A DNA stretch of 37,157 bases from Actinomycetota bacterium (lineage in GTDB: Bacteria > Actinomycetota > Thermoleophilia > Gaiellales > Gaiellaceae). The stretch is taken from assembly GCA_005884945.1 (NCBI GenBank), contig VAYM01000147.1, positions 1 to 37,157 of the forward strand. Direction: 5' to 3'. The position numbers and the translations under genes are program-made. Positions 22,496 through 30,414 of this stretch are shown piece after piece. Position 1 is the stretch's first letter, and each line of letters starts with the position of its first letter. The notes beneath the pieces are model-generated. The model made no database searches. It had not been told where the DNA came from and saw only the letters and a list, made by a program, of their open reading frames with translations.

Positions 22496-22761
22496 TGGCG
22501 AACGACTCGATGGCGCATCTGACGGTTCGGCACGACTGAATAGACGTTGCGCCGCCCGACGCGCCGACGCTCGACGTAGCCCTCCTCCACGAGGTCACGG
22601 ACGATTCGCTGAGCCGCACGCTCCGTGATTCCGACGCGCTCTGCCACGTCGCGGAGCCGAATCTCCGGGTCACGCGCGATCGAGAGGAGGACGGCCGCGT
22701 GGTTCGTCACGAACGTCCAGCCCGGTGGGCTAGCAGTCTTGTCTGTTGCAGGACTAGACAT
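22447..22761 (-). CDS. Winged-helix transcriptional regulator (MarR/ArsR-like)
   Basis: A 104-residue DNA-binding protein. The core PGWTFVTNHAAVLLSIA, EIRLRDVAERVGITERAAQR, IVRDLVEEGYVERRRVGRRN, YSVV is a classic winged helix: two packing helices, a recognition helix (TERAAQRIVRDL) and a basic wing. The C-terminal MRHRVVRHHQVGALLRVL matches the tail of this actinobacterial regulator group. There is no Cys-rich metal site and no sensor domain. ATG 22761 lies 58 nt from the divergent antiporter start, so control of the antiporter and of itself is the simplest guess. Confidence 0.85.
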   Translation of the reverse strand: MSSPATDKTASPPGWTFVTNHAAVLLSIARDPEIRLRDVAERVGITERAAQRIVRDLVEEGYVERRRVGRRNVYSVVPNRQMRHRVVRHHQVGALLRVLAPYAV

Positions 22762-22819
22762 TCACGATAGAAGTGTCGTACATTCTCTGTCGCCTATTCA
22801 TCGTACGCGGAGGTCGGTC
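22762..22819. promoter_or_regulatory. Divergent promoter region, HTH regulator and antiporter
   Basis: 58 nt between divergent starts. GGAGG at about 22809-22813 precedes the antiporter ATG. The 11-mer AAGTGTCGTAC (22771-22781) recurs at 25413-25423 before pheA, and a partial TGTCG follows nearby; a shared operator is possible but unproven. Confidence 0.4.
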
Positions 22820-25387
22820 ATGGCTGCAACTCGGGCGGCTGTACTGGAGGAAGAGTCGAAGACTCTCGGCGGAATGCGCCTGGTCGTCGGGTACGCCGCG
22901 GTCGCGGCGATCCTCGCTGCGGCGACGAGCGTCTCGATCGTCTTGGGCCACGACGAGCACGCAGCGCCCGGCATCGCGGGCTTCTACAAGTCGTCGTCGG
23001 CGTGTCTCGGCTCGAACTTCAAGCTGGGCCAGTCGGGCCAGTTCGTCGACCTCGGCTCTGGCCCGAGCGGCAAGCTCCGATTCCGTCACGGACACCTCAC
23101 CGGCGACATCACGTGCAAGGGCGGCGGCGCGGCAGTCGCCTCCGACCTCGCAGTGCAGGGCAAAGGTGCCACGGCCAAGCTCGCCGGCGCGATCGGCGCG
23201 AGCCGGGTCAACGCCTCCTTCTCCGAGGCGTTGCCGGCGCCGGGGACCTCCGCAAAGAAACCGCCGAAACGGTCGAGCGAGGAGACCTTCGGCCGCCTGA
23301 TGCTCGCGATTGCCGCCGTCATTCTCGCAGCCCGTCTCGTCGGAACCGGGATTCGATGGGCGAGCCAGCCTCGCGTCATGGGCGAGGTGCTCGCAGGGAT
23401 CCTGCTCGGCCCGACGCTCCTGGGTGCCGTCTGGCCGGCGGCCAAGGACTTCCTGTTCCCGCCCGACATCATTCCGCTGCTGAGCGCTGCCGCGCAGATC
23501 GGGCTTGCTTTCTACCTCTTCCTCGTCGGCATGGAGCTCGACCCGCGTATCCTGCGCGAGCGGATCGGTCAGGCGGCGTTCATCTCGAACACGAGCGTCG
23601 CGTTGCCGATGGCGCTCGGCTTCCTCATCGCGCTCCCGATCTACAAGATCCTCTCGCCCGACGTTCGGTATCTCCCCTTCGCGCTCTTCATGGCGGTGGC
23701 GATGTCGATCACCGCCTTCCCGGTGCTCGCCCGGATCCTGACGGAGCACCGCATGCTGAAGCGGCCCGTCGGCGCGTTGTCGATGGCGAGCGCCGCGATC
23801 GACGACGTCACGGCATGGGGCCTGCTCGCGCTCGCGACCGCGGTCGCCGGCACCGGCTCGGGACTCCACGCGCTCGTCGTGGTCGGCCTCGCCGGAGCGT
23901 TCACGGCAGGCATGATCCTGATCGGGCGGCCGTTGCTGGCCCGTGTCTCGCGCTCGTACGACGAGGTCGGACGCGTTCCGACGCTCTGGCTCGGGATCAT
24001 CTTCGTCGGCGTCTTGCTTTCGGCTTTCGTCTCGCAGCGGATCGGTATCGCAGCGATCTTCGGTGCGTTCCTGATGGGCCTGATCATGCCGCGGTATGCG
24101 GATCTCACCGGAGACGTCCGACGCCGGTTCGAGGACTTTGTCGTGCTCGTCCTGCTGCCCCTCTTCTTCGTCGTCACAGGTCTGAAGACAGACATCGGAT
24201 CGCTGAACCGCCCCGTGTTGTGGCTGCTCACGCTCGCGCTGATTGGGGTGGCGATCGCCGGGAAGTGGTTCGGCGCGATGTTCTCTGCGAAGTACGGCGG
24301 CTTCAGCTGGCGCGACTCGTCGGCGATCGGCGCGCTGATGAACACGAGAGGCCTGACGGAGCTGATCGTCCTCAACATCGGTCTCGACCTCGGTGTCATC
24401 TCAACGACGCTGTTCACGATGCTCGTCGTCCGGGAACTCTCCGCTCCACCGGAGGAAGAGTTGAGAGAGGCGCTCCGAACGACGGAGAAGGAGCTCCAGA
24501 TGCCGGTCCCCGAGCGCTCGATTCTCGTCGGCCCGCAGGACCCTAAGAATCTCGACGCGCTCCTTGCGCTCGCACTTCCGCTCGCGCAGTCGATACCGCC
24601 CCGTGAGCTCGTCCTCGCCGAGGCGGTGATCCCGACGCGCTTCGTGACGGGCGCGCTCTACGATCAACGCGAGGTTAGTGAGGCAAACGCGCAGTTGAAC
24701 CGGCGCCGGAAGGAACTGCTCGACAAAGGCGTCGCCGTGAGAGCCGTTGCCTTCGCCTCATCTTCGCCCGGAAACGACTACGTCCGCCTTGCGTCGGAGG
24801 AGGAGATCGACCTGATCATGCTCGACGGCAGCCGGCCGATCATCGGCGAAGCCATTCCGCGCGGGCCGATCGGTCATGTCCTCCACCACGCGCCGTGCGA
24901 CGTCGCGGTGCTTGTCGACCGGACAGGTGTACCCGACCTCGACGCGAAGCACCCGATCTACGTGCCGTTCGGCGGAGCCGAGCACGACTGGGCAGCGTTG
25001 GAACTCGGCGCATGGATCGCGAGCGCACTGCACGCGCCGCTGCGCCTGATCGGCGCGGCATCGACGAACGGGCCGAGCGACCCGAGCCGGACCCTCGCGC
25101 AGGTTGGGCTCGTCGTCCAGCAGCTTGCCGAGATCGAGGTCGAGCCGGTGATCGTCGACACGGCGAACGGCGGCGTCGTCGAGGCGACCCATGACGCCGG
25201 CGTTCTCGTCGTCGGGTTGTCCGAGCGCTGGCGAACCGAGGGGCTCGGCCCTGTTCGGTCAGCGATGGCGGCGAAAGCGACCGTCCCGCTCCTGTTCGTC
25301 AGACGCGGGTCGCGGCCCGGTGCGCTTGCATCGAAGAGCGGCGACGTGACGCGGTTCTCATGGTCGCGCGCCGGCGCGCCCCGGTAG
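22820..25387 (+). CDS. CPA2 cation/proton antiporter with extra N-terminal and UspA-like C-terminal domains
   Basis: An 855-residue membrane protein. Transmembrane helix 1 (about 20-43) is followed by an extracytoplasmic beta-rich domain (about 48-145, with a Cys pair ACLG/ITCKG). The CPA2 antiporter core spans about 155-550 (QPRVMGEVLAGILLGPTLLG, GLAFYLFLVGMELD, SITAFPVLARIL, SAAIDDVTAWGLL, GAFLMGLIMPR, ALMNTRGLTELIVLN). After FTMLVV, where the family normally has one more helix, the sequence passes directly to a soluble RELSAPPEEEL, so the last helix seems absent. About 570-855 contains two Usp-like halves, a likely nucleotide-sensing part. It probably exchanges K+ or Na+ for H+. ATG 22820 has GGAGG at proper distance. 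Confidence 0.9.
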   Translation: MAATRAAVLEEESKTLGGMRLVVGYAAVAAILAAATSVSIVLGHDEHAAPGIAGFYKSSSACLGSNFKLGQSGQFVDLGSGPSGKLRFRHGHLTGDITCKGGGAAVASDLAVQGKGATAKLAGAIGASRVNASFSEALPAPGTSAKKPPKRSSEETFGRLMLAIAAVILAARLVGTGIRWASQPRVMGEVLAGILLGPTLLGAVWPAAKDFLFPPDIIPLLSAAAQIGLAFYLFLVGMELDPRILRERIGQAAFISNTSVALPMALGFLIALPIYKILSPDVRYLPFALFMAVAMSITAFPVLARILTEHRMLKRPVGALSMASAAIDDVTAWGLLALATAVAGTGSGLHALVVVGLAGAFTAGMILIGRPLLARVSRSYDEVGRVPTLWLGIIFVGVLLSAFVSQRIGIAAIFGAFLMGLIMPRYADLTGDVRRRFEDFVVLVLLPLFFVVTGLKTDIGSLNRPVLWLLTLALIGVAIAGKWFGAMFSAKYGGFSWRDSSAIGALMNTRGLTELIVLNIGLDLGVISTTLFTMLVVRELSAPPEEELREALRTTEKELQMPVPERSILVGPQDPKNLDALLALALPLAQSIPPRELVLAEAVIPTRFVTGALYDQREVSEANAQLNRRRKELLDKGVAVRAVAFASSSPGNDYVRLASEEEIDLIMLDGSRPIIGEAIPRGPIGHVLHHAPCDVAVLVDRTGVPDLDAKHPIYVPFGGAEHDWAALELGAWIASALHAPLRLIGAASTNGPSDPSRTLAQVGLVVQQLAEIEVEPVIVDTANGGVVEATHDAGVLVVGLSERWRTEGLGPVRSAMAAKATVPLLFVRRGSRPGALASKSGDVTRFSWSRAGAPR

Positions 25388-25480
25388 GCGCCGGGCGAGA
25401 CAAAAAAACAACAAGTGTCGTACCCGGTGGGACGCCACGGGTCCGCGCTGACGGGCTGGGTCGAGCCGTAAGCTCCGGTC

Positions 25481-26305
25481 ATGGTCGTCGCGTACCAGGG
25501 CGAGGCCGGCGCGTTCTCCGAGGAAGGTGCCCGCGCGCTCTTTCCGGACGCCGACCATCGTCCGTTTCCTTCGATTCGCACCGTCTTCGAGTCGGTCGAG
25601 GTCGGCCGCGCCGGCTGGGGGCTCGTGCCGATGGACAACTCGCAGGCCGGGAGCATCAACGAGACGTACGACCTGTTCCTCCGGCACGGACTGCACCTCG
25701 TTGGCGAGACGGTCGTGCGCGTCGACCACTGCCTGCTGGCGCTTCCGGGTACGGCGATCGACGAGGTGCGCGAGGTCATGTCGCATCCGCAGGCGATCGC
25801 GCAGTGCGAGGAGTTCCTCAGCGCGCTCGACGTGGACGTCCGCGCCGAGTACAACACCGCGGGAGCTGCGAAGCGAATCGCGGAAGGCAGGCTCGAGCGT
25901 GTGGCGGCGATCGCCTCGCGCCGCGCTGCCGAGCTCTACGGGCTCGAGGTTCTCGCCGATCGCATCCAGACGTATCCGGACAACTACACGCGCTTCGGTG
26001 CGTTGTCGCGCGACCCGTCGCCGCTCGGAACGCCGGACAAGTCGTCGTTCGTGTTCGGCGTCGGCCACGTTTCTGGGTCGCTCTATCGATGTCTCGGAGC
26101 ATTCGCCGAGCGGCACCTGAACCTGACGAAGCTCGAGTCGCGCCCGCGGCCTGGACGTCCATGGGAGTACGTCTTCTACGCGGACGTCGATGCTGCGGCA
26201 GATGCACCGGAGATGGTGGAAGGGCTCGCCGCGTTGAGTCAGCACGCGACGTTCACGCGGCTGCTGGGGACGTACGCGGCGGCACTCAGGCGAACTTCAG
26301 AGTGA
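25481..26305 (+). CDS. pheA: Prephenate dehydratase
   Basis: A 274-residue cytoplasmic enzyme converting prephenate to phenylpyruvate in phenylalanine synthesis. The N-terminal catalytic lobes show AYQGEAGAFSEEGA, the PMDNSQAGSINETYD motif (family ENSxxG) and the catalytic NYTRFGAL (TRF). The C-terminal ACT domain has NLTKLESRPRPGRPWEYVFY with the ESRP element used in feedback inhibition by phenylalanine. Full length for a monofunctional enzyme; there is no chorismate mutase domain. The ATG at 25481 fits the family start (MVVAYQGEAGAFSE). The stop codon is immediately followed by the 3' end of the opposing tRNA-Ala gene. Confidence 0.95.
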   Translation: MVVAYQGEAGAFSEEGARALFPDADHRPFPSIRTVFESVEVGRAGWGLVPMDNSQAGSINETYDLFLRHGLHLVGETVVRVDHCLLALPGTAIDEVREVMSHPQAIAQCEEFLSALDVDVRAEYNTAGAAKRIAEGRLERVAAIASRRAAELYGLEVLADRIQTYPDNYTRFGALSRDPSPLGTPDKSSFVFGVGHVSGSLYRCLGAFAERHLNLTKLESRPRPGRPWEYVFYADVDAAADAPEMVEGLAALSQHATFTRLLGTYAAALRRTSE

Positions 26306-26378
26306 TGGAGCCAACGGGACTCGAACCCGTGACCTTCTGGCTGCCAGCCAGACGCTCTCCCAACTGAGCTATGGCCCC
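26306..26378 (-). tRNA. tRNA-Ala (anticodon GGC)
   Basis: A complete 73-nt cloverleaf on the minus strand. The acceptor GGGGCCA pairs with TGGCTCC and includes the alanine identity pair G3:U70. The D-arm is TAGCTCAGTTGGGAGAGC. The anticodon stem TCTGG/CCAGA has loop CTGGCAG, giving anticodon GGC. The T-arm is CGGGTTCGAGTCCCG. The discriminator is A and CCA is not encoded. It lies 38 nt downstream of rsfS on the same strand and may be processed from that transcript. Its 3' end touches the pheA stop codon. Confidence 0.98.
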
Positions 26379-26416
26379 TCGGGGTCGCGACAGTGTAGCC
26401 GCGCCCGCAGTCGCTT

Positions 26417-26776
26417 TTACGCCGTGGCGGCTTCTTCGAGCGCCACGGATGGCACGTCGCCCCACAGATCCTCGAGGCGGTAGTACGCACGCGCATCCGG
26501 CGTGAAGACGTGGAGCACGACGTCGAGGTAGTCCGCGACGATCCAGCTCGACTCGCGCTGACCGTCGACCGTCGCCGGGAGCAACCGCGCGTCGTGCTTC
26601 AACTGCTGGTGCACCTCGTCGTAGATCGCTGCCGTCTGCCGTGGGCTCTGGCCGGTGCAGAGGACGAAGAAATCCGTGTACGAGCACGCGGGCCGCATGT
26701 CGAGGATCACCACGTCCTGCGCCAGCTTGTCCTGGGCGATGCCGGCGATGCGGCGGGCTTGTTCGAGTGGTGTCAG
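26417..26776 (-). CDS. rsfS: Ribosomal silencing factor RsfS
   Basis: A 119-residue RsfS/Iojap protein, which binds ribosomal protein L14 and blocks joining of the 30S and 50S subunits under poor nutrition. Seen: DVVILDMRPACSYTDFFVLCTG, the diagnostic first half; ARLLPATVDGQRESSWIVAD; and DVVLHVFTPDARAYYRLEDLW. The canonical N-terminus TPLEQARRIAGIAQDKLAQD is encoded upstream of the first GTG, but no ATG, GTG or TTG exists there. The best start is CTG at 26776, with AAAGGA about 12 nt before it and only 7 nt after the nadD stop. A GTG at 26713 would delete the first helix. Ordinary partner of nadD and obgE. Confidence 0.9.
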   Translation of the reverse strand: MTPLEQARRIAGIAQDKLAQDVVILDMRPACSYTDFFVLCTGQSPRQTAAIYDEVHQQLKHDARLLPATVDGQRESSWIVADYLDVVLHVFTPDARAYYRLEDLWGDVPSVALEEAATA

Positions 26777-26783
26777 CGGGGGA

Positions 26784-27359
26784 TCAAGTCCTTTCTTCGC
26801 CGCCAGTGTAGCCGCGGTAGAGGCCTCGCTCCGAGATCAGTCTCGCCACTGCGGGCGGCACGAAACCGCTCACCTCCTCACCCCGCGCGACGCGCTCGCG
26901 GACATCGCGCGACGAGATCGGCAACGGCTCGATCTCGAAGAACAGCACGCGCTCCGGCCGCGAGAGTTGGGCGAGCACGCTGTCGAGCCTGTCGCGTGGG
27001 TATCCGGGCCTCGTGGCCACTGCGAGACGTGCGCGCTCGAGCACGCCCTCGGGATCCTTCCAGGTGAGGAAGTCGCAGAACTCGTCCGCGCCGATCACGA
27101 ACACCGGATCGTCCCAGTGCCTGTGACGCAACGTGTCTACCGTCCGCTCATCCTCGTCGCGCTTCACCACGTCGTCGGGAAACGCGGCGCGGACGAGCTC
27201 GATGCGCGTTTCCGGGTCCAGCTCCACACGCTTGTGCCCCGGGCGCACCGCGACGAGCACCACGAACTCGTCGAAGCCGAACCGCTCCTTCGCCGCCTGC
27301 GCGAGCGCGACGTGACCGTTGTGCGGGGGATTGAACGTGCCGCCGAGCAACCCGGTCAC
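26784..27359 (-). CDS. nadD: Nicotinate-mononucleotide adenylyltransferase
   Basis: 191 residues. It transfers AMP from ATP to nicotinate mononucleotide in NAD synthesis. Seen: the nucleotidyltransferase signature LLGGTFNPPHNGHVALAQAA near the N-terminus, the central FVIGADEFCDFLTWKDPEGV and the late ISSRDVRERVARGEEV (ISSTxIR type), followed by FVPPAVARLISERGLY, the usual family ending. The GTG at 27359 overlaps the obgE stop (GTGA), giving translational coupling; the longer ORF would run through obgE. It is followed 7 nt later by rsfS, the standard obgE-nadD-rsfS order. Confidence 0.95.
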   Translation of the reverse strand: MTGLLGGTFNPPHNGHVALAQAAKERFGFDEFVVLVAVRPGHKRVELDPETRIELVRAAFPDDVVKRDEDERTVDTLRHRHWDDPVFVIGADEFCDFLTWKDPEGVLERARLAVATRPGYPRDRLDSVLAQLSRPERVLFFEIEPLPISSRDVRERVARGEEVSGFVPPAVARLISERGLYRGYTGGEERT

Positions 27360-28543
27360 GAGAATTCCATCGTCTCGCCGCCGACCTCCACTTCGTCGCC
27401 TTCGCGGGCGCCTGCCGCTTTCAGCGCAGCGGCGAGCGTTTCCTCGTCTGGCGCTTCGCCGGCGATCCGGAAACCGCGATCCGTCCGCAGCACGCGGAAC
27501 CGGCGCCCGGTCGGACGCGGCCTGTAGACGAGAAACTCGACCAGCCCATCGTCGCCGGCGGATATCGCAGCTTCTGTTGGTGGACACAACTCGAACAGAC
27601 CGCGCTTGAGCTCCTCGATGCCGGCGCCCGTCGCGCACGAGACGCGGAAGACACGCGCGATGCGGTCGTCGTCGACGTCGAAGGGCGGATCGGGACGCAG
27701 GTCGATCTTGTTGAGCACGACGATCTGCGCGCGCTCGTCGAGACCCGCGCCGTACGCGCCGAGCTCGCTGTTGATCACGCGCCAGCGCTCGTCGGCATCG
27801 CCCTCGGACGCGTCGATCACGTGCAGGAGGAGACGGGCGCGTTCCAGGTGTGCGAGGAACTCGTGGCCGAGCCCGACGCCCTCGCTCGCACCTTCGATCA
27901 AGCCGGGGACGTCCGCGACGGTGAGCTGTCTGCTTTCGGGCGCGTCGACCGTCCCGAGCACGGGCGCGAGCGTCGTGAACGGATAGTCGGCGACCTTCGG
28001 GCGCGCGTTCGAGATCCGCGCGAGCAGCGACGACTTGCCTGCGTTCGGCAGCCCGACGAGCGCCGCGTCGGCGAGCAGCTTCAGCCGCAGCTCCAGGAAC
28101 GCCTGTTCGCCCGCCAGGCCGGTCTCCGCAAACCGCGGCACCTGACGCGTGGGCGAGGCGAAGCGCTTGTTGCCACGACCGGCCTGTCCACCACGGGCGA
28201 CGACGACGCGCGCGCGTGGCGCCGCCAGATCGGCGATCAGCTGCTTGTCCTCGTCGAAGACCTGCGTGCCGACGGGAACGCGGATCTCGGCCGTCTCGCC
28301 CGCGGCGCCGTGCTTGAGCGCGCCGCGCCCAGGCTCACCGCTGCCGGCCTTGAACGACTTGCGCGCGCGGAACGACGAGAGGTCGCGGAGATCAGGGTCG
28401 GCGACGAGCACGACGTCGCCGCCGGGACCCCCGTCACCGCCGTCGGGCCCCCCTTTCGGCACGTGCTTCTCGCGCCGGAAGTGCAGGCTGCCGTCGCCGC
28501 CGCGACCCGCCTGAACGCGGATGCGGGCGCGGTCATGGAACAT
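27356..28543 (-). CDS. obgE: Obg/CgtA ribosome-assembly GTPase
   Basis: A 395-residue GTPase acting in 50S maturation and stress control. The N-terminal glycine-rich Obg fold (about 1-158) shows GGDGSLHFRREKHVPKGGPD and GGPGGDVVLVAD. The G domain has GLPNAGKSSLLARI (G1), DVPGLIEGASEG (G3) and NKIDLRPDP (G4), and SCATGAG corresponds to G5. A C-terminal OCT domain (about 325-390) is present, with FLVYRPRPTGRRFRVLR. ATG 28543 lies 6 nt after the rpmA stop; its own stop overlaps the nadD GTG. Complete, with no missing residues. Confidence 0.96.
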   Translation of the reverse strand: MFHDRARIRVQAGRGGDGSLHFRREKHVPKGGPDGGDGGPGGDVVLVADPDLRDLSSFRARKSFKAGSGEPGRGALKHGAAGETAEIRVPVGTQVFDEDKQLIADLAAPRARVVVARGGQAGRGNKRFASPTRQVPRFAETGLAGEQAFLELRLKLLADAALVGLPNAGKSSLLARISNARPKVADYPFTTLAPVLGTVDAPESRQLTVADVPGLIEGASEGVGLGHEFLAHLERARLLLHVIDASEGDADERWRVINSELGAYGAGLDERAQIVVLNKIDLRPDPPFDVDDDRIARVFRVSCATGAGIEELKRGLFELCPPTEAAISAGDDGLVEFLVYRPRPTGRRFRVLRTDRGFRIAGEAPDEETLAAALKAAGAREGDEVEVGGETMEFS

Positions 28544-28549
28544 CGGTCG

Positions 28550-28804
28550 CTACTCGGCGGCGTTGACTTCGACGAAGCGCTTCTCGCCGCTCTGGCGGAA
28601 CGCGACCGTGCCGGGTCGCGTCGCGAAGATCGTGTCGTCGCGGCCGATGCCGGCTCCCGGACCGGGACGGAACTTCGTTCCGCGCTGGCGGACGATGATC
28701 ATCCCGGCCTTCACGTCCTGGCCGGAGAAGATCTTCACGCCGAGCATCTTCGGATTGGAGTCGCGCCCGTTGCGCGACGAGCCGAGCCCTTTCTTGTGTG
28801 CCAT
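28550..28804 (-). CDS. rpmA: 50S ribosomal protein L27
   Basis: 84 residues, the normal length. The N-terminus [19 protein letters not shown] reaches into the peptidyl-transferase centre in bacterial ribosomes; there is no Firmicutes-type cleavable extension. The rest, [20 protein letters not shown] and [12 protein letters not shown], is classical L27. It follows rplU directly: the rplU stop is adjacent to this ATG at 28804. Same operon as obgE. Confidence 0.97.
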   Translation of the reverse strand: MAHKKGLGSSRNGRDSNPKMLGVKIFSGQDVKAGMIIVRQRGTKFRPGPGAGIGRDDTIFATRPGTVAFRQSGEKRFVEVNAAE

Positions 28805-29380
28805 CTAGTTCTTCTCCTGCTTCGCTTCGATCGCGGACTCGAGCGCGGCGATCGCGCCCTTGCGGTTCGCGTTCGCGCGTTCGTATTGGAGCGCCGCTTC
28901 CAGCTGTTCCCGTTTCCACCGCTTCGCTTTCTCGCCGATCTCGGCGACGGTGAAGTCTGCGTAGCCCCTTGGCGGCTGGGACGCGCTCTCCTTTTCAACA
29001 GCCTGTTGCGAGGTCGGTTCGGCGGGCTTCGTCTCCGCCTTCGGCGCCGCTGCTGCTCGCTTTGTCGCGGCACCGATCGACTCGATCTCGATCTGACTCA
29101 GCGCAGCGCGGAACCCCGTCTGCCGCCGATAGCCGCTCTTCGGCCGCCGCTTGCCGATCCGCACCTTCTCGCCGCGCACGTGGCCGATCACGCGCGCCGT
29201 CACGGAGGTGCTCGGCGCGAGCTGGCCCTTGCCGTCCCCGCCCACGAAGAGGACTCCCGGCTGGAACGTCTTCCCCTCCTCCGCGCCGACCCGGTCCACG
29301 ACGAGCCGTTCGCCCTCGCGGACGACGTACTGCTTGCCGCCGACGGCGATGATCGCGTAGCTCTGGGTCTTCGTGGCCAT
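28805..29380 (-). CDS. rplU: 50S ribosomal protein L21 with extra C-terminal helical domain
   Basis: 191 residues against about 100-105 in typical L21. Residues 1-103 are L21: YAIIAVGGKQYVVREGERL, DRVGAEEGKTF, VIGHVRGEKVRIGKRRPKSG and YRRQTGFRAALSQIEIESI. Then comes an Ala/Lys/Pro/Glu-rich linker (about 104-137) and a predicted helical domain (about 138-188): YADFTVAEIGEKAKRW, LEAALQYERANANRKGAI and LESAIEA. This pattern (FTV, YE, NR, LE) recalls a small helical domain found at the ends of several actinobacterial proteins. Binds 23S rRNA; the role of the tail is unknown. ATG 29380 matches the family start. No strong Shine-Dalgarno is present; a 6-bp GCGGGC hairpin sits in the leader at 29393-29408. 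Confidence 0.95.
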   Translation of the reverse strand: MATKTQSYAIIAVGGKQYVVREGERLVVDRVGAEEGKTFQPGVLFVGGDGKGQLAPSTSVTARVIGHVRGEKVRIGKRRPKSGYRRQTGFRAALSQIEIESIGAATKRAAAAPKAETKPAEPTSQQAVEKESASQPPRGYADFTVAEIGEKAKRWKREQLEAALQYERANANRKGAIAALESAIEAKQEKN

Positions 29381-29448
29381 AGCAGGGAAAACGCGGGCGT
29401 CGGCCCGCGAGCTGGGCCAGTCTAGCGGAGATTCAGGCGGCACCGTCC

Positions 29449-30414
29449 TCAGCGAACGTGCAACGCCGGAAGCACGAGCCGGTCGAGGACTCGTTGCAGC
29501 CTGGCACCGCTTCCGGTCATGACGACGACGAGCTGCTGCTTCGGATACACGGCGATCGCCTGGCCGCCGTAGCCGAGTGCGGCGAAGCCGGCAGGTCGGC
29601 CGCCGAGCACCCACCAGCCGTACCCGTACCCGGAGCCTCCACCGAGGTTCGTGTAGCGGTGCGTCGCCGCGCGGACGTACGCCGCGGGAACGAGCTGTCG
29701 GCCGTTCCAGCGGCCGCCGTCGAGGTACAGGTCGCCGAGGCGGACGAGGTCACGCGAGCTGAGCCGCAGGCCCGTGTTCCCGAGGCTGTGGCCCTGGCCG
29801 TCCGTTGCCCATACGGTCGGCGGGATGCCGAGCGGTCCGAGCAATACGCGCTGGGCCCACGCGTTCGCCGTCAGTCCCGTCGCCTTCGTCAGGACCGCGG
29901 AAAGCAGATGGAACGAACCGTTGTCGTACGCCCACCCGCGACCAGGATCCTCGGCAAGCGCGCGGTCGATCTGCGTGTGGATCCAGTCGTCCGACTGCGC
30001 AACGGCGACGTCGCGGTATCCGCTTCTCATCTCGAGCAGCTGTCGCAGCGTGATCTTGCGCACGCGTTTGTCGCGCGCGTGCTGCACCTCGAGCGGAAAG
30101 AATTCGCCGAGGCGCTGGTCGAGGCTGCGGAGCTTGTGCTCTGCGAGTGCGATCCCGACCAGCGTCGACGTGACGCTTTTCGTCACCGAGAACACGTCGA
30201 GGCGCGCCGAGCGACGTGAGCCGCGGTAGTAGCGCTCGAAGACGAAGCGACCGTTGCGCTGGACCAGGACGCTGAGGACGCCGGGCTCGGCGTGGAGTTT
30301 CGCGTCGAGCGCAGCGGCGTCGAAGCGCGTGTCCGCATGCGCTGCCGGAACGAGCAGCAGCGCAGCGGTGAACGCTGCTGTCGCGGCTACTCGGAGAGAA
30401 CGTCGTCCGCCCAC
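29449..30414 (-). CDS. Secreted serine hydrolase, class C beta-lactamase/DD-peptidase fold
   Basis: 321 residues. A signal peptide (about 5-27, LRVAATAAFTAALLLVPAAHA) is followed by a penicillin-binding-fold domain. The catalytic SVTK tetrad (Ser76-Lys79 within DVFSVTKSVTS) is present, then YDN in GRGWAYDNGSFHLL (YxN element), and late GYGYGWWVLGG with GYGGQAIAVYP. Such proteins include esterases, DD-peptidases and D-amino-acid hydrolases; the substrate is open. The GTG at 30414 lies within the end of rne (28-nt overlap, different frame), so the two are probably translationally linked. No better start preserves the signal peptide. Confidence 0.88.
   Translation of the reverse strand: MGGRRSLRVAATAAFTAALLLVPAAHADTRFDAAALDAKLHAEPGVLSVLVQRNGRFVFERYYRGSRRSARLDVFSVTKSVTSTLVGIALAEHKLRSLDQRLGEFFPLEVQHARDKRVRKITLRQLLEMRSGYRDVAVAQSDDWIHTQIDRALAEDPGRGWAYDNGSFHLLSAVLTKATGLTANAWAQRVLLGPLGIPPTVWATDGQGHSLGNTGLRLSSRDLVRLGDLYLDGGRWNGRQLVPAAYVRAATHRYTNLGGGSGYGYGWWVLGGRPAGFAALGYGGQAIAVYPKQQLVVVMTGSGARLQRVLDRLVLPALHVR

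Noticed and set aside
22448-22539. Plus-strand frame reading VPELASDRV...EEGAYLVMANDSMAHLTVRHD as an alternative end of the 106-residue protein
   Set aside because: It is exactly antisense to the conserved tail of the winged-helix regulator and is probably its shadow; a frameshift is not needed to explain it.
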